Positions 27,380-36,592 of a stretch of 64,000 nt of DNA are shown here, one piece after another. The notes beneath the pieces were generated by a model, which saw only the letters and a program-made list of their open reading frames with translations, was not told the DNA's origin and did no database searches. The stretch lies in NCBI RefSeq assembly GCF_005280585.1, contig NZ_SZVO01000023.1, forward strand, positions 43,308-107,307. Direction: 5' to 3'. Position numbers and translations under genes: made by a program. Positions within the stretch are counted from its first letter, which is position 1, and every line of letters starts with the position of its first letter. The stretch is from Dyadobacter frigoris (GTDB lineage: Bacteria > Bacteroidota > Bacteroidia > Cytophagales > Spirosomataceae).

Positions 27380-27398
27380 TATCAAAGAATTAGAAATT

Positions 27399-29636
27399 AT
27401 GGAAGCTGATCATAAAGTTATCAATATAAAAAAAGTTACAGTTCCCGTGACCGGCATGTCCTGCGCGGCCTGTGCCGTGAGTGTGGAATCTATGCTGAAA
27501 AGTACTTCCGGAGTAGAAAATGCCGGTGTGAATTATGCCAATCAGTCTGCCTTCGTAGAGTTCGATCCCAAGACAACGAATCTGGAAGCTTTGGACAAAG
27601 TTCTGGAAAGTATAGGATACGGTTTCATCATCAATGACGACAACGACGAAGCAATTGCCGAACAGGAAAAAATCCAGCTTGAACATTATAATGATCTGAA
27701 AAGGAAGACAATTCTTGCCGGAATATTAGCTATTCCGGTGGCCGTTATCGGAATGTTTTTTATGGATCTGCCTTTCGGTAATTACATTATGATGGCTTTA
27801 ACCATACCGGTTTTATTCATTTTTGGGAAAGATTTTTTTGTAAATGCATGGAAACAGGCGAAACATGGAAAGTCGAACATGGATACGTTGGTGGCATTAA
27901 GTACCGGAATTGCATTTCTTTTCAGCACTTTTAATACTTTATATCCACAATTCTGGCATGTACGCGGCTTTCATCCACATGTGTATTTTGAAGCCGCTTC
28001 GGTGATCATTTTCTTTATTTTATTAGGAAAACTGCTTGAAGAAAAAGCCAAAACAAATACTTCGGATGCGCTGAAAAAATTGATTGGATTACAACCAAAA
28101 ACGGTAAAAGTAATTCGTGATCAAAAGGAAATTGAAATTTCGGTTAAAGATGTCCGGCTGCATGACGAAATCATTATCCGTTCAGGAGAAAAAATTCCGG
28201 TTGACGGCAAGGTAATCAGTGGAAATTCTTTTGTAGACGAAAGTCTGATGACGGGAGAACCAATTCCGGCAGAAAAGATTACGGGCTCACGGGTTTTTGC
28301 AGGAACAATAAACCAGCAGGGAAGTTTTACTTTTTCGGCTGAAAAAATTGGTAAAAATACCGTTCTTGCTCAAATCATAAAAACGGTTCAGGCCGCTCAG
28401 GGCAGCAAGGCTCCGGTGCAACGTTTGGTAGATAAAATCGCCGGGATTTTTGTGCCCGTTGTGATCGGAATCGCTATCATGACTTTCTGTGTCTGGATGT
28501 TTTTCGGCGGAGAAAACGCACTTACGCAGGCACTTCTGGCTTCGGTTTCTGTTTTGGTAATTGCCTGTCCCTGTGCTTTGGGCCTGGCTACACCTACGGC
28601 TATTATGGTTGGCGTGGGGAAAGGAGCTGAAAACAATATTCTGATTCGTGACGCTGAAAGTCTGGAAAAGGCGAAAGAAGTGAATGTTGTCGTTTTGGAT
28701 AAAACCGGAACTTTAACGCAAGGACATCCGGAAGTAACAAACTGGGAATGGGCGGAAAATCTGGTAAATCAGGAACAACATGCAGCTGCAATCAGCTTAC
28801 TGGAATCTCGTTCAGAACACCCATTAGCGCAAGCAGTTGTCAGGTTTGTCAAGACAAATCCGAATGGCAAAATTGAAAAATTTGAATCTGTAACGGGAAA
28901 TGGCGTTAAAGGGGTTGTTAATGGTGAAAACTACTTGATAGGAACACTTTCATTTCTGGAAAAAGAAGGCACCGTATTAAATCCGGAAATGGAAAAACTT
29001 GCGAAAGTTCAGCGAAAAGCTGCGCAGACTGTAATCGGTGTGAGTGTGAATCAGGTTCAAATTGCATTGATTTCAATAGCAGATCAATTAAAAGCTACCT
29101 CTGCCGAAGCAGTTCAAAAGTTACAGGAACAAGGTATTGAAGTTTATATGCTGACGGGTGATAATGAACAAACTGCCGCTGCGGTTGCAAAGCAGGTTGG
29201 CATAAAAAATTACCTGGCAGAAGTAAAACCGGATGACAAAATGCAGTTTATCCAAAAATTGCAATCCGAAGGAAAAGTAGTGGCTATGGTTGGAGACGGC
29301 GTTAACGATTCACAGGCACTGGTGCAGGCAGACGTGAGTATTGCTATGGGAAAAGGATCTGATATTGCCATGGATGTTGCGAAAATGACGCTGATCACTT
29401 CGGATCTGATGGTTTTGCCAAAAGCGTTACAACTTTCCAGAAAAACGGTGGCAACGATCAAACAGAATCTGTTCTGGGCATTTATTTATAACCTGATCGG
29501 AATTCCGATTGCCGCCGGGATTTTATATCCTATCAATGGATTTTTGTTAAATCCGATGATCGCAGGTGCTGCAATGGCTTTGAGTTCTGTTTCGGTTGTG
29601 ACCAATAGTTTGAGGCTGCGCGGTTTAAAATTGTAA
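27399..29636 (+). CDS. copA: Copper-translocating P1B-type ATPase
   Basis: This 745-residue inner-membrane pump exports Cu(I) at the cost of ATP. One N-terminal HMA domain carries GMSCAAC (Cys22 and Cys25). Eight membrane helices follow, with the ion-path CPC motif (Cys390-Pro-Cys392), the phosphorylation site DKTGT (Asp434), the HP motif in SEHPLAQAVV, and the hinge GDGVNDSQAL. CPC with these features indicates the Cu(I)/Ag(I) class. No chaperone is adjacent, but a putative metal operon at 38743-43089 has a similar promoter element and probably works with it. Confidence 0.95.
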   Translation: MEADHKVINIKKVTVPVTGMSCAACAVSVESMLKSTSGVENAGVNYANQSAFVEFDPKTTNLEALDKVLESIGYGFIINDDNDEAIAEQEKIQLEHYNDLKRKTILAGILAIPVAVIGMFFMDLPFGNYIMMALTIPVLFIFGKDFFVNAWKQAKHGKSNMDTLVALSTGIAFLFSTFNTLYPQFWHVRGFHPHVYFEAASVIIFFILLGKLLEEKAKTNTSDALKKLIGLQPKTVKVIRDQKEIEISVKDVRLHDEIIIRSGEKIPVDGKVISGNSFVDESLMTGEPIPAEKITGSRVFAGTINQQGSFTFSAEKIGKNTVLAQIIKTVQAAQGSKAPVQRLVDKIAGIFVPVVIGIAIMTFCVWMFFGGENALTQALLASVSVLVIACPCALGLATPTAIMVGVGKGAENNILIRDAESLEKAKEVNVVVLDKTGTLTQGHPEVTNWEWAENLVNQEQHAAAISLLESRSEHPLAQAVVRFVKTNPNGKIEKFESVTGNGVKGVVNGENYLIGTLSFLEKEGTVLNPEMEKLAKVQRKAAQTVIGVSVNQVQIALISIADQLKATSAEAVQKLQEQGIEVYMLTGDNEQTAAAVAKQVGIKNYLAEVKPDDKMQFIQKLQSEGKVVAMVGDGVNDSQALVQADVSIAMGKGSDIAMDVAKMTLITSDLMVLPKALQLSRKTVATIKQNLFWAFIYNLIGIPIAAGILYPINGFLLNPMIAGAAMALSSVSVVTNSLRLRGLKL

Positions 29637-29658
29637 AATAGTTAGGGAGAATAAGTTT

Positions 29659-29702
29659 GAAAGCGTCTTTCTGTTAACAGCACTTAATAGAAAGACGCTT
29701 TC
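29659..29702. terminator. Terminator-like hairpin abutting the fucosidase start
   Basis: A perfect 14-bp stem (29659-29672 and 29689-29702) with a 16-nt loop follows copA by 22 bp. Its 3' arm ends at the base before the ATG of the fucosidase gene. It can terminate copA transcription, though the T tract is short. Confidence 0.6.
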
Positions 29703-31499
29703 ATGATTTATTTTTACATCAAAAGATTTTACTTAATTCTTCTGATTTTTTCAAATCCTGTTTTGAGTTCTGCTCAGGATATGACTAAAATGTGGGATAA
29801 GGAGTCGGCCGAAAAAGAGCACGATAATATCCAATGGTTTAAGGATGCCAAATTTGGAATGTTCATTCACTGGGGACTTTATTCGAAACTTGCCGGCGTC
29901 TGGAAGGGCAAAAACTATTATGGAAGCGGTGAATGGATTATGCATCAGGCCAAAATTCCGGTACCGGAATATGCAAAAGTGGCATCTGAATTCAATCCCG
30001 TAGATTTTAATGCCGAACAATGGGCAAAATTAGCCAAAGATGCGGGCATCAAATACATCGTTATCACGGCAAAACATCATGAAGGATTTGCGATGTACGA
30101 CTCCAAAATCAGCGATTTTAATATTGTTAAGGCCAGTCCGTATAAAAAAGATCCGATGAAAGCACTTAGTGAAGCCAGCCGGAAACAAGGCATTCAATTT
30201 GGCTTTTACTATTCCCAGTTTCAGGATTGGCATGAGCCTAATGGAGGCGGAAATGATTGGGATTTTAATGAAAAAAAGAAAAACTACCAGCAATATTATC
30301 GCGAAAAAGCACTTCCGCAGTTAAAAGAATTACTCACAAATTATGGCCCGCTAGGTATTGTCTGGTTTGATACACCCGGAGGATTGAGCAAAAAAGAAAC
30401 GCAAAAGCTAATCGATGAATTACGCGTTATTCAGCCTAAAAGTTTGTTCAGCAGCCGGGTAGGTCAGGGATTGGGTGATTATAAAGATTTTGGAGATTCG
30501 GAAGTTCCGCCAGCGCTAATTGCCGGAGCCTGGGAGTCGATATACACCCACAATGACTCCTGGGGTTATATTCAGCATGATATGAATTTTAAATCTTCCA
30601 CGCAAATAATTCAATTATTGGCTAACGTTTCTTCCAAAGGAGGAAATCTGATGCTGAATGTTGGCCCGGATGGAAAAGGGAATATTCCTCCTTATTCGGT
30701 GAAATATTTAAAAGAAACAGGGAAGTGGCTGGATCGTTTTGGGGAAAGTATTTATGGGTCCACGTTTGGTATTATTCCTGCTCAGCCCTGGGGCGTTACG
30801 ACTTCCAAAACCGGTAAATTGTTTTTGCATATCCTGAATTATCCCAAAAATGGAAAGCTGATGGTTCCGGGTTTTTCGAATCAGGTTACCAATATCTCTT
30901 CTTTGGAAAATAAAGATAAACTGGATTTCAAAAAAACAGGGGAAGATATTGAGATTTCACTGCGGGAAAATGATTTGGATAATCCCGATCAGGTTTTAGT
31001 TCTTGAATATGAGGGAAAGCCGCAAAGTTATGATCAGAACTTGCCGGTTATCGTTTCTTCTCAATATGAGCTTAATTCAGTTGATGCGATTATGGGAAAA
31101 GTCTCAGGAAAGGCAAAAATTGAAAGCATCACGTTCAGCCATTATTTTGGAGATTGGAAGCATGAAACCTGTGTTACAGAAATGCGAAAACCAACTGATT
31201 CTGTGACGTTTCAGGTGAGAGTAACAGAGCCCGGGGATTACAAAATACATTTGGAATATGCCTGTACCGAGGAAGGTAGCAAGCAGGAAGGTGTTCTGGA
31301 ATTCGATCAAAAAACATTCTTTTTCGAAACCTTGCGCACTTCTGATTTCAGCGTTTATAAACCTATGTTGTTTATAAAACATCCGGTAGCAACGGTTACG
31401 ATTGATAAAGCCGGGATTTATAATCTGGTTGTAAAACCTTTGAAAGAGGGGAAAGAACTTTTTAAGCTGAAATCGATTATTCTGGAACCTTTGAAGTGA
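29703..31499 (+). CDS. Secreted alpha-L-fucosidase, GH29
   Basis: This 598-residue glycoside hydrolase has a signal peptide (about residues 1-24). The catalytic barrel spans about 35-370 with WFKDAKFGMFIHWGLYS, ITAKHHEGFAMYDS and the nucleophile Asp223 in GIVWFDTPGG. A C-terminal beta-sandwich follows. GH29 enzymes remove alpha-linked L-fucose from glycans. Length agrees with bacterial members carrying an accessory domain. It is not next to a SusCD pair or fucose catabolic genes, so it appears as an isolated enzyme between copA and the defence operon, ending 14 bp from jetD in convergent orientation. Confidence 0.92.
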   Translation: MIYFYIKRFYLILLIFSNPVLSSAQDMTKMWDKESAEKEHDNIQWFKDAKFGMFIHWGLYSKLAGVWKGKNYYGSGEWIMHQAKIPVPEYAKVASEFNPVDFNAEQWAKLAKDAGIKYIVITAKHHEGFAMYDSKISDFNIVKASPYKKDPMKALSEASRKQGIQFGFYYSQFQDWHEPNGGGNDWDFNEKKKNYQQYYREKALPQLKELLTNYGPLGIVWFDTPGGLSKKETQKLIDELRVIQPKSLFSSRVGQGLGDYKDFGDSEVPPALIAGAWESIYTHNDSWGYIQHDMNFKSSTQIIQLLANVSSKGGNLMLNVGPDGKGNIPPYSVKYLKETGKWLDRFGESIYGSTFGIIPAQPWGVTTSKTGKLFLHILNYPKNGKLMVPGFSNQVTNISSLENKDKLDFKKTGEDIEISLRENDLDNPDQVLVLEYEGKPQSYDQNLPVIVSSQYELNSVDAIMGKVSGKAKIESITFSHYFGDWKHETCVTEMRKPTDSVTFQVRVTEPGDYKIHLEYACTEEGSKQEGVLEFDQKTFFFETLRTSDFSVYKPMLFIKHPVATVTIDKAGIYNLVVKPLKEGKELFKLKSIILEPLK

Positions 31500-31513
31500 A
31501 TTTAATCAATAGG

Positions 31514-32368
31514 TTATCTGCCAATTATCAAAGCTTCCTGTTCTAATCCCTTTTTATATTGATGAAGTAAAGCGATCAGGAAATGGATATTTTCCTCGGC
31601 CAAGTCTAAGTTATTCAATTGCTGCTGATCATACAATTTCCGATTTCCATATTTCTGGATCAACTGTTCTATGTTTTCAGGAATGAAAAATAATGCTTTA
31701 TCCGATAAATACTTTTTGTATTCCCGGGCATAAATATTGATTCCGGCAAAATCATAATCGCCAAAATGCCAATATGGGTTAGGGATCGTTTGCAGCCATT
31801 TTATAAGATCTTTGCTTTGATTTTGCGGATAACGGCTAACAAACAAAGCTTTAATATTGGGGAATAAATAACGTTGTTTCTGTATGTTAGAAAAGTTTTC
31901 CGAATTTTCTACGCCGATTATAATCACATCAGGCGCAGGAATGAATTTTTCAAAATCATAAATGAACTGAAAAGTACCCGAAATTGGGTTAACAGTAAAT
32001 GGAACGCCGTTCAAAAGCGCTTCAATTGGTTCGTAACTATTGACAAGAAAACCTTTGAAAGTTCTGCGATTTATAGTTTTTGAATTACTGGCAACCTGTA
32101 CCAGTTCAGCACGCGTAATTTCTGCATTTCTCAGTAATTCAACATATTGCTGCAAATCAGTAATCGAAAATTTGTTGAGCAAATACTTATTTAATGCGTC
32201 TGTATTGATTACCTGCAATGTGCTTTTCGTACGTCCAGACCGCTTGTCTGTTATGATGCCTTCCGTAATTAAATCACTAACAAAAGCATGTTTTACACTG
32301 CTGGCCGAAAGCTGCCCGCCATTTGCAAGAATTATTAATTTTTCGGCCAATGAAAGTGACAGTATCAT
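31514..32368 (-). CDS. jetD: Wadjet JetD/MksG-like TOPRIM nuclease subunit
   Basis: This 284-residue protein ends the putative Wadjet operon. It has a helical N-terminal region (about 1-130) and a C-terminal TOPRIM-like domain: IIIGVENSENF with Glu154, then YWHFGDYDFAGI with Asp204 and Asp206. It finishes with GLEQEAL, a GLEQE-type end like that of JetD nucleases. In characterised Wadjet systems JetD cleaves circular DNA after the SMC complex extrudes it. It is shorter than the roughly 380-residue canonical JetD, so the DNA-binding part may be reduced or diverged. Its start overlaps the jetC stop by 4 nt. Assignment rests on motifs and operon position. Confidence 0.78.
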   Translation of the reverse strand: MILSLSLAEKLIILANGGQLSASSVKHAFVSDLITEGIITDKRSGRTKSTLQVINTDALNKYLLNKFSITDLQQYVELLRNAEITRAELVQVASNSKTINRRTFKGFLVNSYEPIEALLNGVPFTVNPISGTFQFIYDFEKFIPAPDVIIIGVENSENFSNIQKQRYLFPNIKALFVSRYPQNQSKDLIKWLQTIPNPYWHFGDYDFAGINIYAREYKKYLSDKALFFIPENIEQLIQKYGNRKLYDQQQLNNLDLAEENIHFLIALLHQYKKGLEQEALIIGR

Positions 32369-35300
32369 AAATCAGTTCCTTTTTTAATCAGTCTTTTTAT
32401 GTTCGTGATACTTCTGCTGTCTTTGGATAAAAGATAGGTATAACGATAATCGCTTGCGTTGTAGGACGTTGGTGAACTGTTGATGAGCAAAATATTTCTG
32501 TCATTCGCAAATTTCAAAATACCTTTTACATTATTGGGATGCAGTTTCCCAATCTCATCCATCATACAATGAAGTCTGAAATCTTTAAATTTTCTGGACG
32601 CGTTATCTTTGAAAACATTAAGCAGCATAATATTGATCATAGCCTTCACCAGAATATCTGTCCCTTCTGAACCCACATTGGCAAGTTTTTCCACCCAGCC
32701 GCTATCATTGTCATTTTCTACAATCCGGAATTGCAATTCAAATGAATCAGAAAGACTGATCTCTTTTTCTTTTCTGTTGATGATCTCCCTGGCAAATTCT
32801 TTCAATAAGGTTATTGCTTTTTTATTTTGAAGATCGCTATCAACCGTTGAAAACAAATTTGCAGCACCCAGGCTTAATGCGTGTTCATCATTAAAACTTT
32901 TTATTGCCAGTAACAAAGTCACAATCCTGTTCTGGCTTCCGGAAAGTCTTAGCTTGATACTTTTGATAACTCCGGCAAAATTCCGCTCTTCAAAATCGCC
33001 GTTAATATCCGTAATTACCTTTTGAATTTCTCCTTCTTTGGAAACCAGTTCTGTCGTCTCCTTTCCAATTTGTCTTATCAAAGTGGCGAAACGTTCATTG
33101 ACCCGCTTTTCATATTGTGCAATTTTATCTTCTTCCAAAAACTCGTATAACATTTCAGCAAAAGCAATAAACTCTTCCCGTTCACTGAGACTGGTTTTAA
33201 AATCAAAAATGTTATTAAAAGAAAAGTTGCCCAGAAAGGCGTTAACAGCTGCCTGCAAATTGCTGAACCGGCCTTGCAAGGAATATATTTTCGCATTGAC
33301 CAAATCAATAAGCCCTTTAAGCGCTTGTCTCTCTTTTGCAATTTTTTGTTGGACAACGTTATACACTGAAATCTCACTATAACTTTCTGTCAGCTTAAAT
33401 TCTTCGAAAGCTTTAAGTCCTTCTTTGGCCGTGGAAACCCTTTTGCTTAATTCAATAATGACATTATTTGAAAGATCGATTTCGAGCTTTAACTTTTTTC
33501 GTTGGAATTCATGTTTCTCTTTTTCGGTTTCAAGCTGGCTTTCTCTTAGTTTTTTATCTGCTTTAAAGCGTTCCACATGATCAAAAAGCTCTCTTTTGTC
33601 TTTATTATATTCAGCTACTTTATCCCGGTTATCTTCAATGAAATTCAGTTCGTTTTTTACTTTATCCAGAGCATTGTCAATTTCAGAAATACGTTCCGTA
33701 TCGGCACCGTCACGTTTGAGATCGTCGTTTTGCTGTTGTTTTAGCTCAACTATTCTTTGATCAATTTGTGCTTTTTTAACTGCCAATTCAGTGACCAATT
33801 CGCTGATGTGTGCTATTGCCAACTGTTCTTCTGCTATTATTTTTTTCTTCTGTTCTTTCTCTTTGTTTTCAATTTGTTTTTGTACCACTGTTTCAATACT
33901 GGCATAATGTTGCTGACCTTTTAATAATTCTTCGTCTGCAATTACAAGATCCTGTTCAATTTTGAAAATGGTATTTGCCTTTTCCGTTGCAGCTTTCTTT
34001 ATTAATTCAGCAAGATTTACTTCATTTTCCTGCAAATCTTCTTTTGATTTTTGCAACAAATATTCTGCTTGAAATCCAGCGTCTTTGAGGTCTTTTATTT
34101 TAGGCTGATATTTTCGTTTTAACTTATCTGAATCTTCCTTTTTTTGCTCATGCAAAGCATTCAAACTTATGTTATTTACCTCCGTATTTTTTTGAAACTG
34201 CAATTTCTCCTGTTCATAATCTGCAACTGTTTTTACTGTTTTATTGATTTCTTCCAAATCTAATTTAATACCAAACAACGTGTCGTTGCCCGGTACCAAT
34301 TGCGGTGAAAGTCCGGCATGGAACAACACTTGCTCCTCATCTATCACTTTCCCGATTGTCAGTTCCCAGCCCGGTATATATTCCGTTAGCCAGCTATACA
34401 ATGAATCTTGATTCTGTACAAGTTTTGTTTCAATTGCTGCAATAGACTTTGTAAATTTCTCCGTCTCTCTAATTATTTTTTCGGCCTTTGTCTCAAAACT
34501 GATTTCATTTGTCTTCGTATCCAGTTCCCATTGCTTTTGGAACGTTTCGACTTGTTTTTGGAAATCAGCTATATCAACATTTGCTGTTTTTATTTGTTGT
34601 TTTAACTTATTGATTTCCAGATTTACAGCCTCTGTCTCTTTTTCGAAATACCGTTCAAGCTGTGCTTTTTGCTTTTGAAGTTTCAGCTCCTGAATAACCT
34701 CTTTTTTTTGACCAACTGTATCCCTGGCAGTTTCCAAAGCGGCTTTATTTTGTTTCCTTATTTCATCAAACAATTCCTTATACTGGTCATTAATATCGTT
34801 TTTGAATTGTAGTAATGAAGCTTGTAAAGCAATCTTACTGGTTTCTGTTTCATTTTCAAAACCGGCAAATGCATTTTGTTGTTGTAAAATCAGTGCATCA
34901 TACCGACTGTTTATTTCCCTGAATTTTGAAGAAAGTAATTCCTTTTCTTCCAGCAATCTTTTTTGTTCCTGCTCTGCATCCTGTTTTTTTGCCACGCGTT
35001 GTATGATGCCAGATATATTCATTATCTCATATTCATCTGCTTTGCGTTTTGCTTTTTTCAGATCGCTTTCCAGATTGTTTATGAACTTTTGAATTTCCTC
35101 TTTTTTAATTTCAAATCTGGCATAGAGATCTTTATCTCTTTTTAATAATATCTGCGACTTGCCATCTTCAATAACCGCCTGCTTTTCCAATTCCGGCAAA
35201 TCCTTTTGTTCAGCGTCATAATTCTGGAATAACTGAACGGCAACTCCCTGTTTTTCCTGATTTAAAATCCTGATTTCTGCATGTAAACGGGCAATTTTTT

Positions 35301-36033
35301 CCGCCTGCTTCCGTACCGGGATTTCGCCTGCTTTGTTCTTTTCCGTCCATTTGTTGATGTCAGCCAGTTGGGTATCAAAGTCGCGAAGATGGAGCATGTA
35401 ATTGTCAAGCGGTATCTTTACATCTTCTTCATTCAAAGACATAATGATGGTTTGCTTGATAAATTCTGCATCCAGTTTGGAATTCAGAAACACATTCTGA
35501 ATCGTACGTGGAATATTTTGATACTGACGGCTTTCTATCAACGCAAATTTGCGCAGCTCCGAATCCAGCCCCCGGTTGTTGCCGTATAAAATGTCCCGAT
35601 ATTCTTCATAACGATCAATTTTCCTGGAATAATGATGCCCATTGCGCACCAGGGAATTACGTATACCATCCCATTCCCTTGGTATCCGGTTTTCATCAAT
35701 AAAGTTTTCCATTTTATAAGGTCCATCCAGAAACCGGAAACAGGCTCTGCCCTGTGATCTGTAAGCGAGAATGCAGTAAGGGCCGGTTTCGCGCATAACT
35801 TCATAAATGATGGAGGAATTTCCCTTGGGGAAATAATATTCATCAAAAGAGTCCTTGCTCTTTTCAATTCCAAGCTTCATTTTATCCGCATTGTAGAAAA
35901 ACAGGATGGCCCGTAATGCAGTACTTTTTCCAACGCCTTGCGTACCAATGAAATGGACATTCCCATCTATGGCTACTTCGGCATATCTGACTTTTGCGCT
36001 TTCAATAAAAATAATTTTATTCAGGAATCTCAT
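32365..36033 (-). CDS. jetC: Wadjet JetC/MksB-like SMC ATPase
   Basis: This 1222-residue SMC-type motor has an N-terminal head with Walker A GTQGVGKS (30-37), very long coiled coils rich in Lys, Glu and Gln (about 230-480 and 610-880), a central hinge-like interruption, and a C-terminal head. The C-terminal head shows a signature-like NVGSEGTDILVKAMINI and Walker B HCMMDEIGKL followed by NSSPTSYN. This arrangement matches MukB/MksB/JetC, which extrudes DNA loops. Its start lies inside the end of jetB (17-nt overlap) and its stop overlaps jetD by 4 nt, so the four proteins are likely made in fixed ratio. Confidence 0.88.
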   Translation of the reverse strand: MRFLNKIIFIESAKVRYAEVAIDGNVHFIGTQGVGKSTALRAILFFYNADKMKLGIEKSKDSFDEYYFPKGNSSIIYEVMRETGPYCILAYRSQGRACFRFLDGPYKMENFIDENRIPREWDGIRNSLVRNGHHYSRKIDRYEEYRDILYGNNRGLDSELRKFALIESRQYQNIPRTIQNVFLNSKLDAEFIKQTIIMSLNEEDVKIPLDNYMLHLRDFDTQLADINKWTEKNKAGEIPVRKQAEKIARLHAEIRILNQEKQGVAVQLFQNYDAEQKDLPELEKQAVIEDGKSQILLKRDKDLYARFEIKKEEIQKFINNLESDLKKAKRKADEYEIMNISGIIQRVAKKQDAEQEQKRLLEEKELLSSKFREINSRYDALILQQQNAFAGFENETETSKIALQASLLQFKNDINDQYKELFDEIRKQNKAALETARDTVGQKKEVIQELKLQKQKAQLERYFEKETEAVNLEINKLKQQIKTANVDIADFQKQVETFQKQWELDTKTNEISFETKAEKIIRETEKFTKSIAAIETKLVQNQDSLYSWLTEYIPGWELTIGKVIDEEQVLFHAGLSPQLVPGNDTLFGIKLDLEEINKTVKTVADYEQEKLQFQKNTEVNNISLNALHEQKKEDSDKLKRKYQPKIKDLKDAGFQAEYLLQKSKEDLQENEVNLAELIKKAATEKANTIFKIEQDLVIADEELLKGQQHYASIETVVQKQIENKEKEQKKKIIAEEQLAIAHISELVTELAVKKAQIDQRIVELKQQQNDDLKRDGADTERISEIDNALDKVKNELNFIEDNRDKVAEYNKDKRELFDHVERFKADKKLRESQLETEKEKHEFQRKKLKLEIDLSNNVIIELSKRVSTAKEGLKAFEEFKLTESYSEISVYNVVQQKIAKERQALKGLIDLVNAKIYSLQGRFSNLQAAVNAFLGNFSFNNIFDFKTSLSEREEFIAFAEMLYEFLEEDKIAQYEKRVNERFATLIRQIGKETTELVSKEGEIQKVITDINGDFEERNFAGVIKSIKLRLSGSQNRIVTLLLAIKSFNDEHALSLGAANLFSTVDSDLQNKKAITLLKEFAREIINRKEKEISLSDSFELQFRIVENDNDSGWVEKLANVGSEGTDILVKAMINIMLLNVFKDNASRKFKDFRLHCMMDEIGKLHPNNVKGILKFANDRNILLINSSPTSYNASDYRYTYLLSKDSRSITNIKRLIKKGTDL

Positions 36034-36586
36034 TGATTACGGCTTCTGGAATGTTGATGGATAGTATTAATTGCTCCATGTAATTGAACGACGCAAGTGC
36101 TTTGTAGGAAGTGGATATTTCGTTTTCAAGATCGATGAAATTATCTTTCGTCAACAGATCTAAAATTTTGTCGAGGATATCAGCATGTTTTTCTTTTCCG
36201 TTTGTATGTTTTTTCAAACCTTCCAGTTTACTTTTCAAATCCGCATCCACGGATAGTTTTACCAGAATATCCGACGGTGTAAACCGATAACCCGAACCAA
36301 AAGAATTATCAAAGGTTTTAAAAAAGTCGAGCATATCGATCCATTTAAAAGCAGCTTCCAGTTTACGTTCAAGGTCTGTTTTATTTTCCTTTCTGGTAAA
36401 CATAAAATACTCGTCGCCTTTTTCTAATATAAAATTGATTGATATAAAATAATCATACAGGTCGTCAAACCTGTCGTCAATAATGGAGTACAATTTGCGA
36501 AGCTTCTCATCACTGCTGTTGGAACAAATAAACTGTCCCTTGTTCATGATTTCGAATATATCAGAAGTTTGTTTGGGTACCTGCAT
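36017..36586 (-). CDS. jetB: Wadjet JetB/MksE-like accessory subunit
   Basis: This 189-residue, mainly helical protein has winged-helix features and resembles MksE/MukE-type condensin accessory subunits: FISINFILEKGDEYFMFTRKEN near the middle, FKTFDNSFGSGYRFTPSDILVKL next, and a helical end. JetB bridges the kleisin JetA and the JetC heads in known Wadjet complexes. It begins 6 bp after jetA and overlaps jetC by 17 nt. Sequence conservation in this subunit is low across the family, so operon position contributes strongly to the call. Confidence 0.82.
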   Translation of the reverse strand: MQVPKQTSDIFEIMNKGQFICSNSSDEKLRKLYSIIDDRFDDLYDYFISINFILEKGDEYFMFTRKENKTDLERKLEAAFKWIDMLDFFKTFDNSFGSGYRFTPSDILVKLSVDADLKSKLEGLKKHTNGKEKHADILDKILDLLTKDNFIDLENEISTSYKALASFNYMEQLILSINIPEAVINEIPE

Positions 36587-36592
36587 GTCGTT

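Noticed and set aside
32365..36033. Housekeeping SMC or MukB condensin
   Set aside because: The gene neighbours (kleisin, MksE-like, TOPRIM nuclease, with overlaps) match Wadjet; a housekeeping condensin would not be followed by a TOPRIM nuclease.
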